DNA of 64,000 nt from Citrus sinensis (taxonomy: Eukaryota; Streptophyta; Magnoliopsida; Sapindales; Rutaceae). The notes below the pieces were generated by a model. The model searched no databases. It saw only the letters and a program-made list of their open reading frames with translations, and was not told the origin of the DNA. Position numbers and translations under genes: made by a program. Location: positions 9,034,001-9,098,000 of the forward strand of contig NC_068562.1 in NCBI RefSeq assembly GCF_022201045.2. Direction: 5' to 3'. Of this stretch, positions 36,751 through 48,453 are shown piece after piece. Position 1 is the first letter of the stretch. Each line of letters starts with the position of its first letter.

Positions 36751-39700
36751 TCAATTCAAATCTGGTGGGTCACTCAAATTTATTTCGGTGTCTTCTCCAC
36801 GTGGTTGGTATTCTAGATATGGCTTTAATCTTTGACCATTAACTTTAAACGTGACACCGTTCTTTGGGTCCTTAATTTCAATTGCCCCATGTGGAAAAAC
36901 AGTATGAACAATAAAGGGACCAGACCAACGAGAGCGTAACTTACCTGGGAATAGGTGCAAGCGAGAATTGAATAAAAGCACTTTCTGACCTGGAGTGAAC
37001 GATTTTCTCATAACGTGCTTGTCATGGAAGACTTTCATTCGTTGCTTGTAAATCTTGGCATTTTCGTATGCATCATTGCGAATTTCTTCAAGTTCTGCCA
37101 GTTGTAATCTTCTTTCTGAGTTGGCTTGCTGCATGTCAAAATTGAATTTCTTGATGGCCCAATACGCACGATGCTCGAGTTCCACAGGTAGGTGGCAAGC
37201 TTTTCCATACACTAGCCTGTAGGGTGACATCCCAATCGGGGTCTTGAAAGCCGTTCTATATGCCCATAAGGCATCATCAAGTCTTAATGACCAATCTTTT
37301 CTGTCCGGCCTCACCGTCTTTTCTAATATGTGCTTTATTTCTCGATTGGAGATCTCAACTTGGCCACTGGTTTGCGGATGATACGGGGTCGCCACTTTGT
37401 GTGTGATTGAATACTTTGTCAAAAGTGCTTTGAATGCTTTGTTACAAAAGTGGGCACCACCATCACTGATTATTGCTCGAGGGAATCCAAAGCGTGAGAC
37501 AATGTTGTTTTTCAAAAATCCTATCACCACCTTGTGATCATTGGTTCTACATGGAATTGCTTCTACCCATTTTGAGACGTAGTCAACACCAACCAATATG
37601 TATTGATGGCCAAAAGAAGGGGGAAAGGGTCCCATGAAGTCGATACCCCATACGTCAAAAATCTCAACCACTAAAATTGGATTTAGTGGCATCATGTTCC
37701 TTCGTGTAATGCTCCCCATTCGTTGACACCTATCACATGAAGAACAAAAAGTGTAAGCGTCTCGAAATAGTGTTGGCCAATAGAAACCACATTGTAAAAC
37801 TTTAGTCGCTGTTTTCTTAGCACTGAAATGGCCTCCACAAGCTTGTTCATGGCAGAATGAAAGGATATTCTGAATTTCATTTTCTGGGACACATCGTCTA
37901 ACAATTTGGTCTGCACAATACTTGAACAAATACGGGTCATCCCAAAAGAAATTCTTTATTTCCGCAAAGAATTTGATCTTGTCTTGCTTAGTCCAATGCT
38001 CTGGAAGTTTACCTGTAACAAGATAATTAACTATATCAGCATACCAAGGTAATACTTCCACACTCATTAATTGTTCATCTGGAAATGACTCATTTAATAT
38101 TAATGGCTCTGTAATTGTGTCAAAGTGAAGACGAGAGAGGTGGTCCGCCACAACATTTTCTGTCCCTTTCTTATCTTTGAATTCCAAGTCAAACTCCTGC
38201 AAAAGTAACACCCAACGAATTAGTCTGGCTTTTGCATCTTTCTTTGTGAGAAGATATTTAAGAGCAGCATGATCTGTGAATATAATTATTTTACAACCAA
38301 TGAGATAAGATCGAAATTTTTCTAATGCAAACACTACTGCTAGCATTTCTTTTTCAGTAGTTGAATAGTTCAACTGTGCATCATTTAATGTCATACTAGC
38401 ATAGTAAATAACATGGGGAATTCGATCAACTCTTTGTCCTAATACTGCTCCTATTGCATAATCAGATGCATCACACATTAGCTCAAATGGTAAGCTCCAG
38501 TTTGGGGCCTGAATGATGGGTGATGATGTCAACAAATGCTTTAATTTTTCAAATGCCACAAGACATGAATTATTAAAGACAAAAGGTGCATCCTTAGCAA
38601 GTAAATTGCATAAGGGTCTAGAAACTTTGCTAAAATCTTTAATGAAACGTCTATAAAAACCAGCATGCCCAAGGAAAGATCTTACTTCTCTGATTGTTTT
38701 AGGTAGAGGAAGATTAGAAATGAGATCCACCTTGGCTTTGTCAACCTCAATACCTTTGCTCGAAATGATGTGACCGAGAACAATACCTTGTTTTACCATA
38801 AAATGGCATTTCTCCCAATTTAAGATCAAGTTCTTCTCGATACATCTCTGCAGAACTAGTGTTAGATGATGTAAACATTGATCAAATGAGTCACCAAAGA
38901 CAGAAAAATCATCCATAAAGACTTCAAGGAATCGTTCAACCATATCAGAAAAAATGCTCAACATGCATCGTTGAAATGTAGCAGGTGCATTACATAATCC
39001 AAATGGCATTCTCCTATATGCAAATGTGCCAAAAGGGCAAGTGAAAGTAGTTTTCTCTTGATCTTTTGGTGCTATGGGAATCTGATTATATCCTGAGTAA
39101 CCATCTAGAAAGCAGTAAAATTCATGGCCTGCTAATCTATCAAGCATTTGATCAATAAATGGTAAAGGAAAATGGTCTTTACGTGTGACAGAATTCAATT
39201 TTCTATAATCAATGCATACACGCCATCCTGTAGTCACTCTAGTGGGTATCAATTCATTATCAGCATTGGTAACTACTGTGACTCCTGACTTTTTGGGGAC
39301 AACTTGTACAGGACTGACCCATGAACTATCAGAAATGGGGTAAATGATACCTGCATCTAATAGCTTAAGGACTTCAGTTCTAACAACTTCTTTCATGTTA
39401 GGATTTAACCGACGTTGCATCTCCCTAGTAGTTTTAGCATTTTCATCAAGGTGAATGTAATGCATGCAGTCTACTGGATTTATACCTTTGATGTCTGCTA
39501 TGGTCCATCCTAATGCTCCTTTGTGCTCTTTTAAAACATCCAACAACTTACCTTTTTGTTCGTCATTGAGGGATGATGAGATGATTACCGGTAGAGTACT
39601 TTCTTCTCCCAAAAATGCATATTCCAATGTGTTGGGTAATGGTTTGAGCTCGAGTTTCGGTGGTGATTCTGATGATGGGATGAGTTTCTTCTCTGATGGT

Positions 39701-42201
39701 GCTAGTTGTTCAACTCTTGACTTCCATTTATTAGTGTCCATAGATGGTGCTGAGTCAAGCAGGGCGTTGACCTCATCAACCGATCTGTCAATATCAAAAT
39801 CAAAACCAAAGTGAGTTAAACATGTTTGTAAAGGATCATCACTAAGGTTTGAAACAAAAGTATCATCAACTAATGCTTCAATTAAATCCACATCAACAAT
39901 TCCATCATCTGCATTGTGAGGTTGTTTGGCAATATTGAAGATGTTCAGCTCCATAGTCATGTTGCCGAAAGACAACTGCATATTTCCAGTCCTGCATTGA
40001 ATGTGAGCATCTGCAGTTGCCAAGAAAGGTCGGCCTAGAATAATGGGGATGTGCTTCCTTGAATCCTGTATTGGTTGAGTGTCAATTACAATGAAATCAA
40101 CAGGAAAATAAAACTTGTCTACCTGGATAAGCACGTCCTCCACAATACCACGAGGTATTTTCGTGGACCGATCTGCAAGCTGTAACACCACTGGAGTTGG
40201 GTGTAATTCTCCCAGTCCAAGTTTCACAAACACAGAGTAAGGCAACAAATTTACACTAGCTCCTAAATCCAACAAAGCATTCTCAATTGTGTGGTTCCCT
40301 ATACTACATGAGATAGTGGGGGAGCCAGGGTCTTTGCATTTTAAAGGAATTTTATGTTGGAGTATAGAACTAACGTTTTCTGTTAAAAATGCCTTCTTTT
40401 GAACATGCATATTTCTCTTTTTAGTACAAAGGTCTTTAAGAAACTTGGCATAAGATGGAACTTGTTTAATAGCATCAAGCAAAGGGATATTAACACTTAC
40501 CTGTTTGAAGATTTCGAGAATCTCACCTGTGGATTTTTCCTTCTTTCCTTTCGCTAACCTTTGAGGAAATGGAGCTTTCGGAACGTATTCTCGTGGGTTG
40601 GTTTCTTCTTTCTCCTCCGGTGATGAGTCTTTAACATTCACAGGTACAATTTGATTTTCTTTGGTTACCGGCATCTCCACTTTGTTGTCGACTTCTTTTC
40701 CTTTTCGCAAGGTCATAACTGCTTTGACCTCTCCATGCTGCTGTGGTGAACTGGTACTTGCTTCATGTACTCCTTTAGGATTAGGCACTGGTTGACTTGG
40801 AAACTTGCCTTTCTCAACAGTCATTGCCAAGGTCTGAACTGAAGAAGCAAGTTGTCCCACCATCTTCTCAAGGCTTGAAACTGATTGGGCTTGTGAGTTG
40901 AAGCCCGCTCTCAACTCATTTCGTAGTCCATCAATGGTGCGGTTCTGTTGCTCAATCGTGGAGTGAGTAACATTCCTAAAATTCTGGAATGCATCCTCCC
41001 ATGGTCTAGGTTGAGAGTGGTTCTGGTTCTGATTGAATGGTCTAAATGGGGGCTGAGAGGCTTGAGGATTTTGAGAAATTTGTTGCATTGGTGGAGCTGG
41101 AGCTGCTGGTCCATTCTGTTGGAATCCTTGAGACCATGAAAAATTGGGGTGATCTCTCCATCCAGGGTTATATGTGTTGGAGTATGGGTTGTAATTTGAT
41201 GGCTTTCTCATTACACCTATGGCATTGGCTTGATCTGAGTATGAGTCATGGTCATGTGGTTCTGTTGATTTAGCAGTCGATAATGATGCTATTTGTCGAG
41301 CAAGACCTTCAACCATCTCCTTGACTTCTTTGATTCCCGAAGTTGACTCACCAATGTGAACCTCATTCACTCCTTTAATCCTTCTAGTATTCCTGAGTGA
41401 TCGACTCCGTTGTTGGGAATTGTCCGCTTGTCGCTGGAAAAACTCCCAAATTTCTGATGCACTTTTTGACATTAGCTCTCCTCCACTTGTTGCCATTAGC
41501 CATTCTTGCACATTTGGTAGTAATCCCTCCAAAAAGTATTGGCATTGATGCCATTTCTCGTACCCATGATGTGGACACTTCAAGAGTAGCCCATTGAATC
41601 GCTCCCATGTTTCGAAAAATTGCTCGTCCTCTCTCTGGGTAAACTCCGAGATTTCCCTGCGAATAGCGTTGGTTTTATGCACTGGGAAATATTTATTCAA
41701 AAATTTCGTTACCATTTGTTCCCATGATGAAATGCTATTAGCAGGTAAAGTATTTAACCATGAACGAGCTCTATCTTTTAAAGAAAATGGGAATAGTCTA
41801 AGTTTAACATCATCATCTGAAAAATTCTCATATTTGAATGTTTGACAAATGGCATGAAAATCATTCAAATGATTATATGGATCCTCATTTTCTAGGCCAT
41901 AAAATGTAGGGAGACAATTTAACACACTAGGTTTTAATTCAAAACTCCTAGCAGCTACATTTGGGTATCTTATGCATGACGTGCTCAAATTAGCTAAGGG
42001 ACTAAAATAGTCCTTAAATGGCCTCTCCTGTGGTGCTTGTAAATCCATTTTATTTTTAACGTGTTTGTGTGTGCGAAGTGTTTTTTCTAATTCAAGGTCT
42101 ATAGGTTCAAGATTAGGTAATAATGACCTACGACCATGCATGCAAAATAAATAAAATAAAAATAAAGATGCAAACAAAACAAAAAATAAAGATGGGAACA
42201 A
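36751..42201 (-). CDS. Gag-pol polyprotein, intact, 1816 codons
   Basis: A single open frame carries all retrotransposon functions. Gag (retrotrans_gag type) surrounds [10 protein letters not shown] near residue 147; no CCHC knuckle was seen. The protease motif [12 protein letters not shown] is near 645. Reverse transcriptase includes [26 protein letters not shown] and the catalytic FMDDFSVFG near 1093. RNase H shows [14 protein letters not shown] and [10 protein letters not shown] near 1309. The integrase zinc domain ([24 protein letters not shown]) starts near 1449; the catalytic core (WGIDFMGPF near 1518, [24 protein letters not shown] near 1605) and a GPF-type C-terminal segment follow. 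The first about 51 residues, before [11 protein letters not shown], are hydrophobic and may be untranslated leader; that Met would be an alternative start. No stop or shift interrupts the frame, so the element may be competent for transposition. Confidence 0.95.
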   Translation of the reverse strand: MFPSLFFVLFASLFLFYLFCMHGRRSLLPNLEPIDLELEKTLRTHKHVKNKMDLQAPQERPFKDYFSPLANLSTSCIRYPNVAARSFELKPSVLNCLPTFYGLENEDPYNHLNDFHAICQTFKYENFSDDDVKLRLFPFSLKDRARSWLNTLPANSISSWEQMVTKFLNKYFPVHKTNAIRREISEFTQREDEQFFETWERFNGLLLKCPHHGYEKWHQCQYFLEGLLPNVQEWLMATSGGELMSKSASEIWEFFQRQADNSQQRSRSLRNTRRIKGVNEVHIGESTSGIKEVKEMVEGLARQIASLSTAKSTEPHDHDSYSDQANAIGVMRKPSNYNPYSNTYNPGWRDHPNFSWSQGFQQNGPAAPAPPMQQISQNPQASQPPFRPFNQNQNHSQPRPWEDAFQNFRNVTHSTIEQQNRTIDGLRNELRAGFNSQAQSVSSLEKMVGQLASSVQTLAMTVEKGKFPSQPVPNPKGVHEASTSSPQQHGEVKAVMTLRKGKEVDNKVEMPVTKENQIVPVNVKDSSPEEKEETNPREYVPKAPFPQRLAKGKKEKSTGEILEIFKQVSVNIPLLDAIKQVPSYAKFLKDLCTKKRNMHVQKKAFLTENVSSILQHKIPLKCKDPGSPTISCSIGNHTIENALLDLGASVNLLPYSVFVKLGLGELHPTPVVLQLADRSTKIPRGIVEDVLIQVDKFYFPVDFIVIDTQPIQDSRKHIPIILGRPFLATADAHIQCRTGNMQLSFGNMTMELNIFNIAKQPHNADDGIVDVDLIEALVDDTFVSNLSDDPLQTCLTHFGFDFDIDRSVDEVNALLDSAPSMDTNKWKSRVEQLAPSEKKLIPSSESPPKLELKPLPNTLEYAFLGEESTLPVIISSSLNDEQKGKLLDVLKEHKGALGWTIADIKGINPVDCMHYIHLDENAKTTREMQRRLNPNMKEVVRTEVLKLLDAGIIYPISDSSWVSPVQVVPKKSGVTVVTNADNELIPTRVTTGWRVCIDYRKLNSVTRKDHFPLPFIDQMLDRLAGHEFYCFLDGYSGYNQIPIAPKDQEKTTFTCPFGTFAYRRMPFGLCNAPATFQRCMLSIFSDMVERFLEVFMDDFSVFGDSFDQCLHHLTLVLQRCIEKNLILNWEKCHFMVKQGIVLGHIISSKGIEVDKAKVDLISNLPLPKTIREVRSFLGHAGFYRRFIKDFSKVSRPLCNLLAKDAPFVFNNSCLVAFEKLKHLLTSSPIIQAPNWSLPFELMCDASDYAIGAVLGQRVDRIPHVIYYASMTLNDAQLNYSTTEKEMLAVVFALEKFRSYLIGCKIIIFTDHAALKYLLTKKDAKARLIRWVLLLQEFDLEFKDKKGTENVVADHLSRLHFDTITEPLILNESFPDEQLMSVEVLPWYADIVNYLVTGKLPEHWTKQDKIKFFAEIKNFFWDDPYLFKYCADQIVRRCVPENEIQNILSFCHEQACGGHFSAKKTATKVLQCGFYWPTLFRDAYTFCSSCDRCQRMGSITRRNMMPLNPILVVEIFDVWGIDFMGPFPPSFGHQYILVGVDYVSKWVEAIPCRTNDHKVVIGFLKNNIVSRFGFPRAIISDGGAHFCNKAFKALLTKYSITHKVATPYHPQTSGQVEISNREIKHILEKTVRPDRKDWSLRLDDALWAYRTAFKTPIGMSPYRLVYGKACHLPVELEHRAYWAIKKFNFDMQQANSERRLQLAELEEIRNDAYENAKIYKQRMKVFHDKHVMRKSFTPGQKVLLFNSRLHLFPGKLRSRWSGPFIVHTVFPHGAIEIKDPKNGVTFKVNGQRLKPYLEYQPRGEDTEINLSDPPDLN

Positions 42202-42519
42202 AACAAATAAAAATAAAGAAGAGTGAGAAATTACGATACTAACCTTATTGCGCTATTACAACCTTTCTATAAAAATACACAAAAATAAATACGTGAAAGA
42301 AATTAACTAAAAATTAAATTAATAAGATAAACAAAAAAAAATTACAAAGAAAAATAAATGGAAAATTAAATTACAGAATTTTAAAGAAGAGAAAAAGAAA
42401 AGAAATACTAACCTTTAAATGTAGATTCACTTTTTTTTTTAATAATAAAAAAAAATACAAGAAAACAAATAAAAGAAATTATTCACAAAAATTAATTCTA
42501 TGAATTAAAATTACTTACC

Positions 42520-42537
42520 TCCCCGGCAACGGCGCCA
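42520..42537 (-). promoter_or_regulatory. Primer binding site, tRNA-Asp type
   Basis: The minus-strand sequence TGGCGCCGTTGCCGGGGA begins six bases inside the 5' LTR. It is complementary to the 3' end of plant tRNA-Asp including CCA, the primer used by Athila-type elements. Confidence 0.85.
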
Positions 42538-42543
42538 AAAACT

Positions 42544-43907
42544 TGTTGTGCAAATTTTAATGTACTCGCAAGCGCACGAATCTATTGTAGTATAGATCTA
42601 TGGTGACGAGTGTCGATCCCACGAGGAGGTGGATTTTAATTGTGTAGAATTAATTTTGTAAATGGGTTGTTGGATTTATGGTGGAAATGATTTGGTATAT
42701 GCTAAAACTTAAATTAAAATGGCGAGAATAAATTCTAAAATTGGAATTGCAATGGCGAGAATAAATTGAAGATAATTCTATTGAAATGACGTACTTGGGT
42801 ATCTGGATCCGTATCAACATGCATCATGGGCTAAATAATCCGTATTAATGCCAATTAAATCATGAGGGGGGAATCCACACCTCATGAACCACGCTCTAAT
42901 CAATATGGTGCTAAGGGCTTATCGTGCCAAATAATAATAACCTTGTACCAGAGGGCCGGTGAAACCAAGGCGGTACTAGACAAGATTAGTATTATTTGTC
43001 GACGAGAAGTCAAAACATCCACAAAAACTAGAGGGGAAGAGAAAATAAATTTACCAAATAAAGCCCATGACACATGTTGAGACTTCACCTTCAACCCAAG
43101 CTTGAAAGAAAATTAGCCACTCATAATTGAACTAGGGGCAAAATGGGAATTTATTAAAATACGAAGAAAATACAAGATGGAGAGGGAATTACAGAAAACA
43201 GAGTCCAAAAATGGATTCAGAGATATCAAATTAGGGGGGGGAGGCCCCCTTTTTATAGATACATGGAGTAAATCATGGCCATCGGATTAAAAACAGTTTG
43301 GACGCTCAGGATTGCGCCACGTCATCAGTCAACAGTCCACGTTTGACCACGCGGATGAACAGTAACACGGTTTGACCCGACTTTGAACAGTAACGCGGTT
43401 TGACCCGGATGAACAGTAACGCGGTTTGGTTGAAAATAATCCTGTGTGATGCATGCACCGTACGCGAGATTTTTCGTCCACTGATATGCTGCCACGTCAC
43501 CATCAACAGTACATAAGAATTTTAGTCCAACAGGATCGTGACACCTCATCAGTCAATGCCACATCATCGGTCAATGCCACGTCATCATCCGTCTATGTGA
43601 ACAGTGTCGTGAACAGTAACGTATACAGTACCGTACACGTGAATAGTGCCATTTTTCCTTTTATGCTCCTCCTAAGGTTTTCGACCGTCCTGAGTTCAAA
43701 AGTGATGTCCGTTTTGCCGTCTGATCTCTCCTTTATTGTGAAATGACTATAATGCCCCTAAAATACATAAAATACTTAATTAAAATAAAACACATGTAAT
43801 TAAATCACAAGAAGGTTAAATATATAAAAGTAAGGGTTGTTAGTAAGACTTAAAATGTAAAATGACGGTTTTCTCCTTTATAAATATGCATTTTCTAATA
43901 CTCAACA
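42544..43907 (-). repeat. 5' LTR (right copy)
   Basis: 1364 bp, same length as the left LTR and identical in the stretches compared by eye. It carries the element's promoter. Confidence 0.96.
43251..43257 (-). promoter_or_regulatory. Candidate TATA box in the 5' LTR
   Basis: On the minus strand CTATAAAAAGGGGG is a strong TATA-like motif about 650 bases into the 1364-bp LTR. Transcription towards gag-pol would start about 30 bases downstream. Confidence 0.55.
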
Positions 43908-46480
43908 CTGTGTAATGTTCTGTACAAGATCATATCTAAAATGCTTGCTAATAGAATGAGGGCAGTGCTTGCTTCGGTTGTCTCCGAGGCCCAAAGTGCT
44001 TTTATTCCCGGCAGAGCAATCACCGACAATATAATTATCTCGGTCGAAATCCTCCATTTTTTGAAGAGAAAGAGACAAGGGAAGCATGGCTGTGCGGCCC
44101 TTAAAATAGATATGTCTAAGGCATATGACCGTATCGAGTGGAAGTTTCTCCAAGCTATAATGCTAAAAATGGGGTTTGCGGAAAATGGGTGGATTTGATA
44201 ATGCTTTGTGTTTCAACAGCGCAATACAACGTGCTTCGTAATGGTAAGGAAGTGGGGCCGATTATTCCTAGCAGAGGACTACGCCAAGGTGATCCGTTAT
44301 CCTCGTACTTGTTCATTTTGTGTGCTGAAGGGTTGAGCTCCCTGATTCGAGTAAATGAAAAGGCTGGTTTGATTCATGGTGTGAAGGTGGCTAGAAGTGC
44401 TCCAATGGTGTCCCATTTATTTTTTGCCGATGATTCCTTTCTGTTTTTCCGAGCAAACCAGCAGGAAGCAGTGCTAATGCGGAATATTCTAGCTTCATAT
44501 AGTCGTGCTTCTGGGCAAAAAGTAAATTTCAATAAATCTTCGATTTCGTTTAGTGCTAATGTGCTTGCTGATGTTGCTAGTCAGGTATGTGGGGTGTTGG
44601 CTGTTAATGTTACCTCTGATCATGGGGCTTACCTGGGACTTCCTTCCTGCATTGGACGAAATAAGAGGGCCGTATTTCAGAGCATTCGAGACAAAGTCTG
44701 GCAAAAGCTGCAAGTATGGAATATAAGGCTGTTATCTAGAGCCGGAAAAGAAGTTTTGCTGAAAACAGTGGCTCAAGCAATGCCTAACTATGTGATGAAT
44801 GTCTACCTTCTTCCGCTTGATCTTTGCAAGGAGCTTAAGATTATGATGAATTCGTTTTGGTGGGGTGGTAAGCGTAATGGTGGGGGTGGAATTAATTGGA
44901 TGAAGTGGGAACGCATGTGCAAACCGAAGGATTTTGGGGGGTTGGGTTTTAAGCAAATTCATATTTTCAATGTTGCAATGTTGGGTAAACAGGTGTGGAA
45001 ACTGTTGACAAGCCCAACTTCTTTTGTTGCAAAGGTGCTTGAGGCTCGTTATTTCCCTCGATCCTCAATCTTTGATGCTAATTTGGGTTTTAACCCGAGC
45101 TTTATTTGGCGATCCATAATGGCTGCGAAGGAAGTGGTTATACGGGGTAGCAGAATTCAGATTGGAAGCGGGAAGCAGGTTCTTATTGGGAAAGATTCGT
45201 GGCTCCCTGACCTTGAGGATGGATTTACTACTTCTGAGCTGCCTAAGGAAATTGTGATGGCTCCAGTGTGCAGCTTGATGGTGGCTGATGAGCGTCGGTG
45301 GGATTTTGACGTTGTCACTGATTTATTTAATACCAGGGATAGAGACCTCATTCTGAAAATTCCCCTTAGTGTTCGTAGGGATCGTGATATGTGGCACTGG
45401 TTAGCTGATCCAGGGGGTGTTTTTTCAGTGCGTAGCTGTTATAAGCTGATGACTTATGATGCTAATACCTCTGCTTTGAGTTTCTGGCGACGGTTGTGGA
45501 AATTGGAGGTGCCGAGTAAAGTGAAGAATTTCCTTTGGCGTGCTGCTACGAATGTGCTACCTACGTATGATAATCTACTTCGGCGTAGAGTTCAGGTACT
45601 GCCTCTTTACGTTGTATGTAACACTTGTAATGAATCTATAATTCATATTTTGGTGGACTGTGGTTTTGCCAAAGCTTGCTGGATTGCTTCTCCGATAGGA
45701 TATATTGGTCACATTTCTTCCTTTATGGAGTGGCTTGGCATTATATTTAACCGTTGTAGTAAAGAGGAGTGTGAGCTTACAGCTATGGTTTGCTGGAGGA
45801 TTTGGGTTCAGCGTAATGATAAAGTTTGGAACAGCAGGTGTGGTCGGGTTTATCAAACTCTTAACTCAGCTGGTTACCTTCTTCACCAGTGGCAATATTG
45901 GAGGAAACAGATTCTGTTTGATGATGCATTTGGGAGTAGTTTGAGGCATGGGGCTGTGTGTTGGGAAAGACCTCATGATGGATGGTTTAAGTGTAACGTT
46001 GATGCTGCTGTGTTTTCATCTCAGTCGAAGATTAGCTTTGGTTGTGTGGTTCGCAACTTTGAGGGCAAGTTCTTGGCTGCAAAATGTGACTGTTTTGCTG
46101 GAAGTTTTGGGGCTAGAGAAGCAGAGGCGCTTGGTGTTAGAGAAGCTCTTAGCTGGTTGAAATGTTTGCACCTTCCTCGTGTGATTATTGAAGTGGACTG
46201 TCTGCAGGTTTTTAAGGCTTTAACTGAGAATCTTTCAAGTCCCAATGGCTTTGGCCTCATCATTGAGGAATGCCGTTTCTTAGCTCAGGAATTAGGAGAA
46301 GTGCAATTCTCTTTTGTCCGTCGATCTACGAACGTTGCTGCCCATAGAGTCGCTAGGGTGGGGGGTTCTTTGTCAGGTCCTAGCGAGTGGAGTGCTGTTC
46401 CACCTTGTTGGTTATTGAACAATTTGTAATCGAGTTTATTTAATGAATTTATCTTCAAAAAAAAAAATCATAATTATAAA

Positions 46481-46609
46481 CATCTCTATCTTTTTTTTAT
46501 ATATATATCACTTGATCAAATTTCTTGATCTTAATTTTGTTTATACTTAACATTTTATGTATGATATACTCAATTATACTTATTTGTCATTATTGTTATT
46601 ATTATAATA

Positions 46610-46647
<38 letters not shown>

Positions 46648-47559
46648 AATAATAACAAGAACAACAAGAATAATATTAGCAGGTTTGATCAAACTTTTGA
46701 GCATACATAATTATACTCAGTTATCATTTAAATAATTAAAATTGATTACCAACATTTTTTGAATAGTAAGAATCCCAGTATAAATTTTGAAAATGCATAA
46801 TAACTATCTCTTCAACAAAGTTAATAATTTTTTTAGTAAAGGTATAATCAGATTTATTTTTACAAAAACTCCATAATTTTGCCATACAAAATAAAGAATT
46901 GCATCTGAAATGACATTCAAATCAACAAACAAATCCAGAATTAAGCTCTTAACTCTATCAATCCACAATTAATTAATAGGTTAACTCTATCAAATAGAGA
47001 TTTCAACCAATACTTTCATCTCAAGTAAAGTTAAGGAGAAAAACCTCACCAACAAAAGAAAAGAGAAAAAAGAAAAATTGTGAGCCTTAGCAGCCGAATT
47101 GCAATAGCTTCCACATCCATACTCTAAAATCTAAATATTTCAAGAGGAAACAACACGATCGAAAATAACATGGTAATTTATCTTTTGACTTGTATAATGC
47201 CCAATGACCTTGAAAAGAAAAAGAAATCATATCATGACAATAAAATATCAACTCCCACTAAAATTATATGGACCCTATGGCGTAGCTAAAATTGAATACG
47301 AGATTGAGGAAATTTTAAAAACATATAGGCTGAGTAATCAAGCTTATTTTTCTCTCTAAAATCTTAAGAATAAAGATTTATCTCAAGTCCAGCCAACAAT
47401 GCATTTATTCTACATAAATAACGGAAAAGCCAATCTGCGTGGTTTGAAAATGAGGAAAAAAAAAATTACTCCAAAACCTAATTCTATTTGGATATCACCC
47501 GAATTTTAGAGGATGCGATAGTTACGAAATTATATTCTGACTCTAGCAACTTGTAACTC

Positions 47560-47591
<32 letters not shown>

Positions 47592-48453
47592 GTAATGACT
47601 AATAATGATAGCTATTAATTCATTAATCATGATAACACTAACAACTCGAGATCAAATATTAATAACACATATATAAATGTCTATTACAACTATAAATAGA
47701 AATTGCTGTGGCATGAAAATGGTAATTAAATGTAAACATAAAAATAATATAGCACAACGGAATAAATCCGATATGCTATATTCAATAGGTTACTTAATTT
47801 CACATAAGTTTTGCATGAAATAATTCACATAAGATTATTTGTGAGTATTATTCAAATATGTAGATATTTCATAGTGTCCTTATACAATGATCTATTTGTA
47901 CTATTAATATATTAGTTGGTAGTACTAATAATATTTTACTGGGAATTTGTGGCTTGGCGTTGTGAATAATTTATTTATTTAAGAACTATCCAATAGTTGG
48001 AAGGAAAATTATTTTACTTTCTATATTGGCGATTAGGGATTTCCTCAACATGCAGTATGGGATTTTTTTCTTTTAAATATTTGAGAGTAATATGATTTAG
48101 TTTGGGTCTAGACATTCGAATTGCATTGTAATATTATATAATTAATAAAAAAATTATAAATAATTTTTAATAAAAAATTTATAATGACATATTAAAAATA
48201 ATAATATTAATTTATGGCGTACTTTAACATAAATATTATTCTCACTAGCGTAGAAGTTACATAATTTGAACATATTTTACATGCAAAGTTGAAGGGAAAG
48301 TTTGATAGTTTCTAATTTGAATCCATTATTTTGAAATTAAGTTAAAAGTAAGGGGCGCTATGTGCAAATTACCTTTCATAACTGCCTATTAATAATTGTT
48401 CGGTAGACGGTTCTAAGCGTAATATCTGTCCATTGCCCACGAAAAGAAGAATC
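46481..48453. other. AT-rich spacer with microsatellites
   Basis: No gene recognised. An ATG/GAT trinucleotide array lies at about 46609-46648 and a short AAT array near 47560-47583. Confidence 0.5.

Larger units (their letters stand above)
31384..43912 (-). mobile_element. Athila-like Ty3/Gypsy LTR retrotransposon with accessory ORFs
   Basis: The element spans 31389-43907 (12,519 bp) and reads on the minus strand. Direct repeats CTGTG at 31384-31388 and 43908-43912 are the target duplication. Order in the element's sense: 5' LTR (43907-42544), primer binding site, gag-pol (42201-36751), a 91-residue ORF, a 185-residue basic Cys-rich ORF, a LOG-like ORF, about 1.9 kb non-coding, polypurine tract, 3' LTR (32752-31389). 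Protease, RT and integrase style and the tRNA-Asp-type primer site suggest the Athila branch. No env-like ORF is recognised; the accessory ORFs sit where Athila elements have env. Confidence 0.95.
29860..46429 (+). pseudogene. LINE ORF2, interrupted by the LTR element and frameshifted
   Basis: The first part, 29860-31388, encodes the apurinic-type endonuclease (SWNCRGLG, METLCGK, LGDFND, SDHLPIF) and the start of reverse transcriptase (MRPIALC). The LTR element splits the codon after ALC. Reading resumes at 43913 (NVLYKIISKMLANRM), continues through IPGRAITDN and DMSKAYDRIEW, then hits a one-base shift near 44170. The 3' part carries LRQGDPLS, the FADDSFLFF catalytic motif, a zf-RVT-like segment (WKLEVPSKVKNFLWRAA, HILVDC) and a terminal RNase H domain (KCNVDAAVF, GAREAEALGVREAL, NVAAHRVAR), ending at 46429. 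Apart from the insertion and this single shift it looks intact, so the LINE was young when hit. Confidence 0.92.
28456..46480 (+). mobile_element. L1-type LINE with 15-bp TSD, host of a nested LTR element
   Basis: The LINE runs from about 28471 to 46465. Perfect direct repeats AATCATAATTATAAA flank it at 28456-28470 and 46466-46480, and its 3' end is an A run from 46457. Without the nested LTR element (31389-43907) and its target duplication it is about 5.47 kb, full length for a plant L1. It has a short 5' leader, ORF1, an overlapping ORF2 (endonuclease, RT, zinc-binding, RNase H) and a very short 3' UTR. Confidence 0.93.

Noticed and set aside
39464..39814. 116-residue plus-strand ORF
   Set aside because: Antisense shadow of the gag-pol frame.
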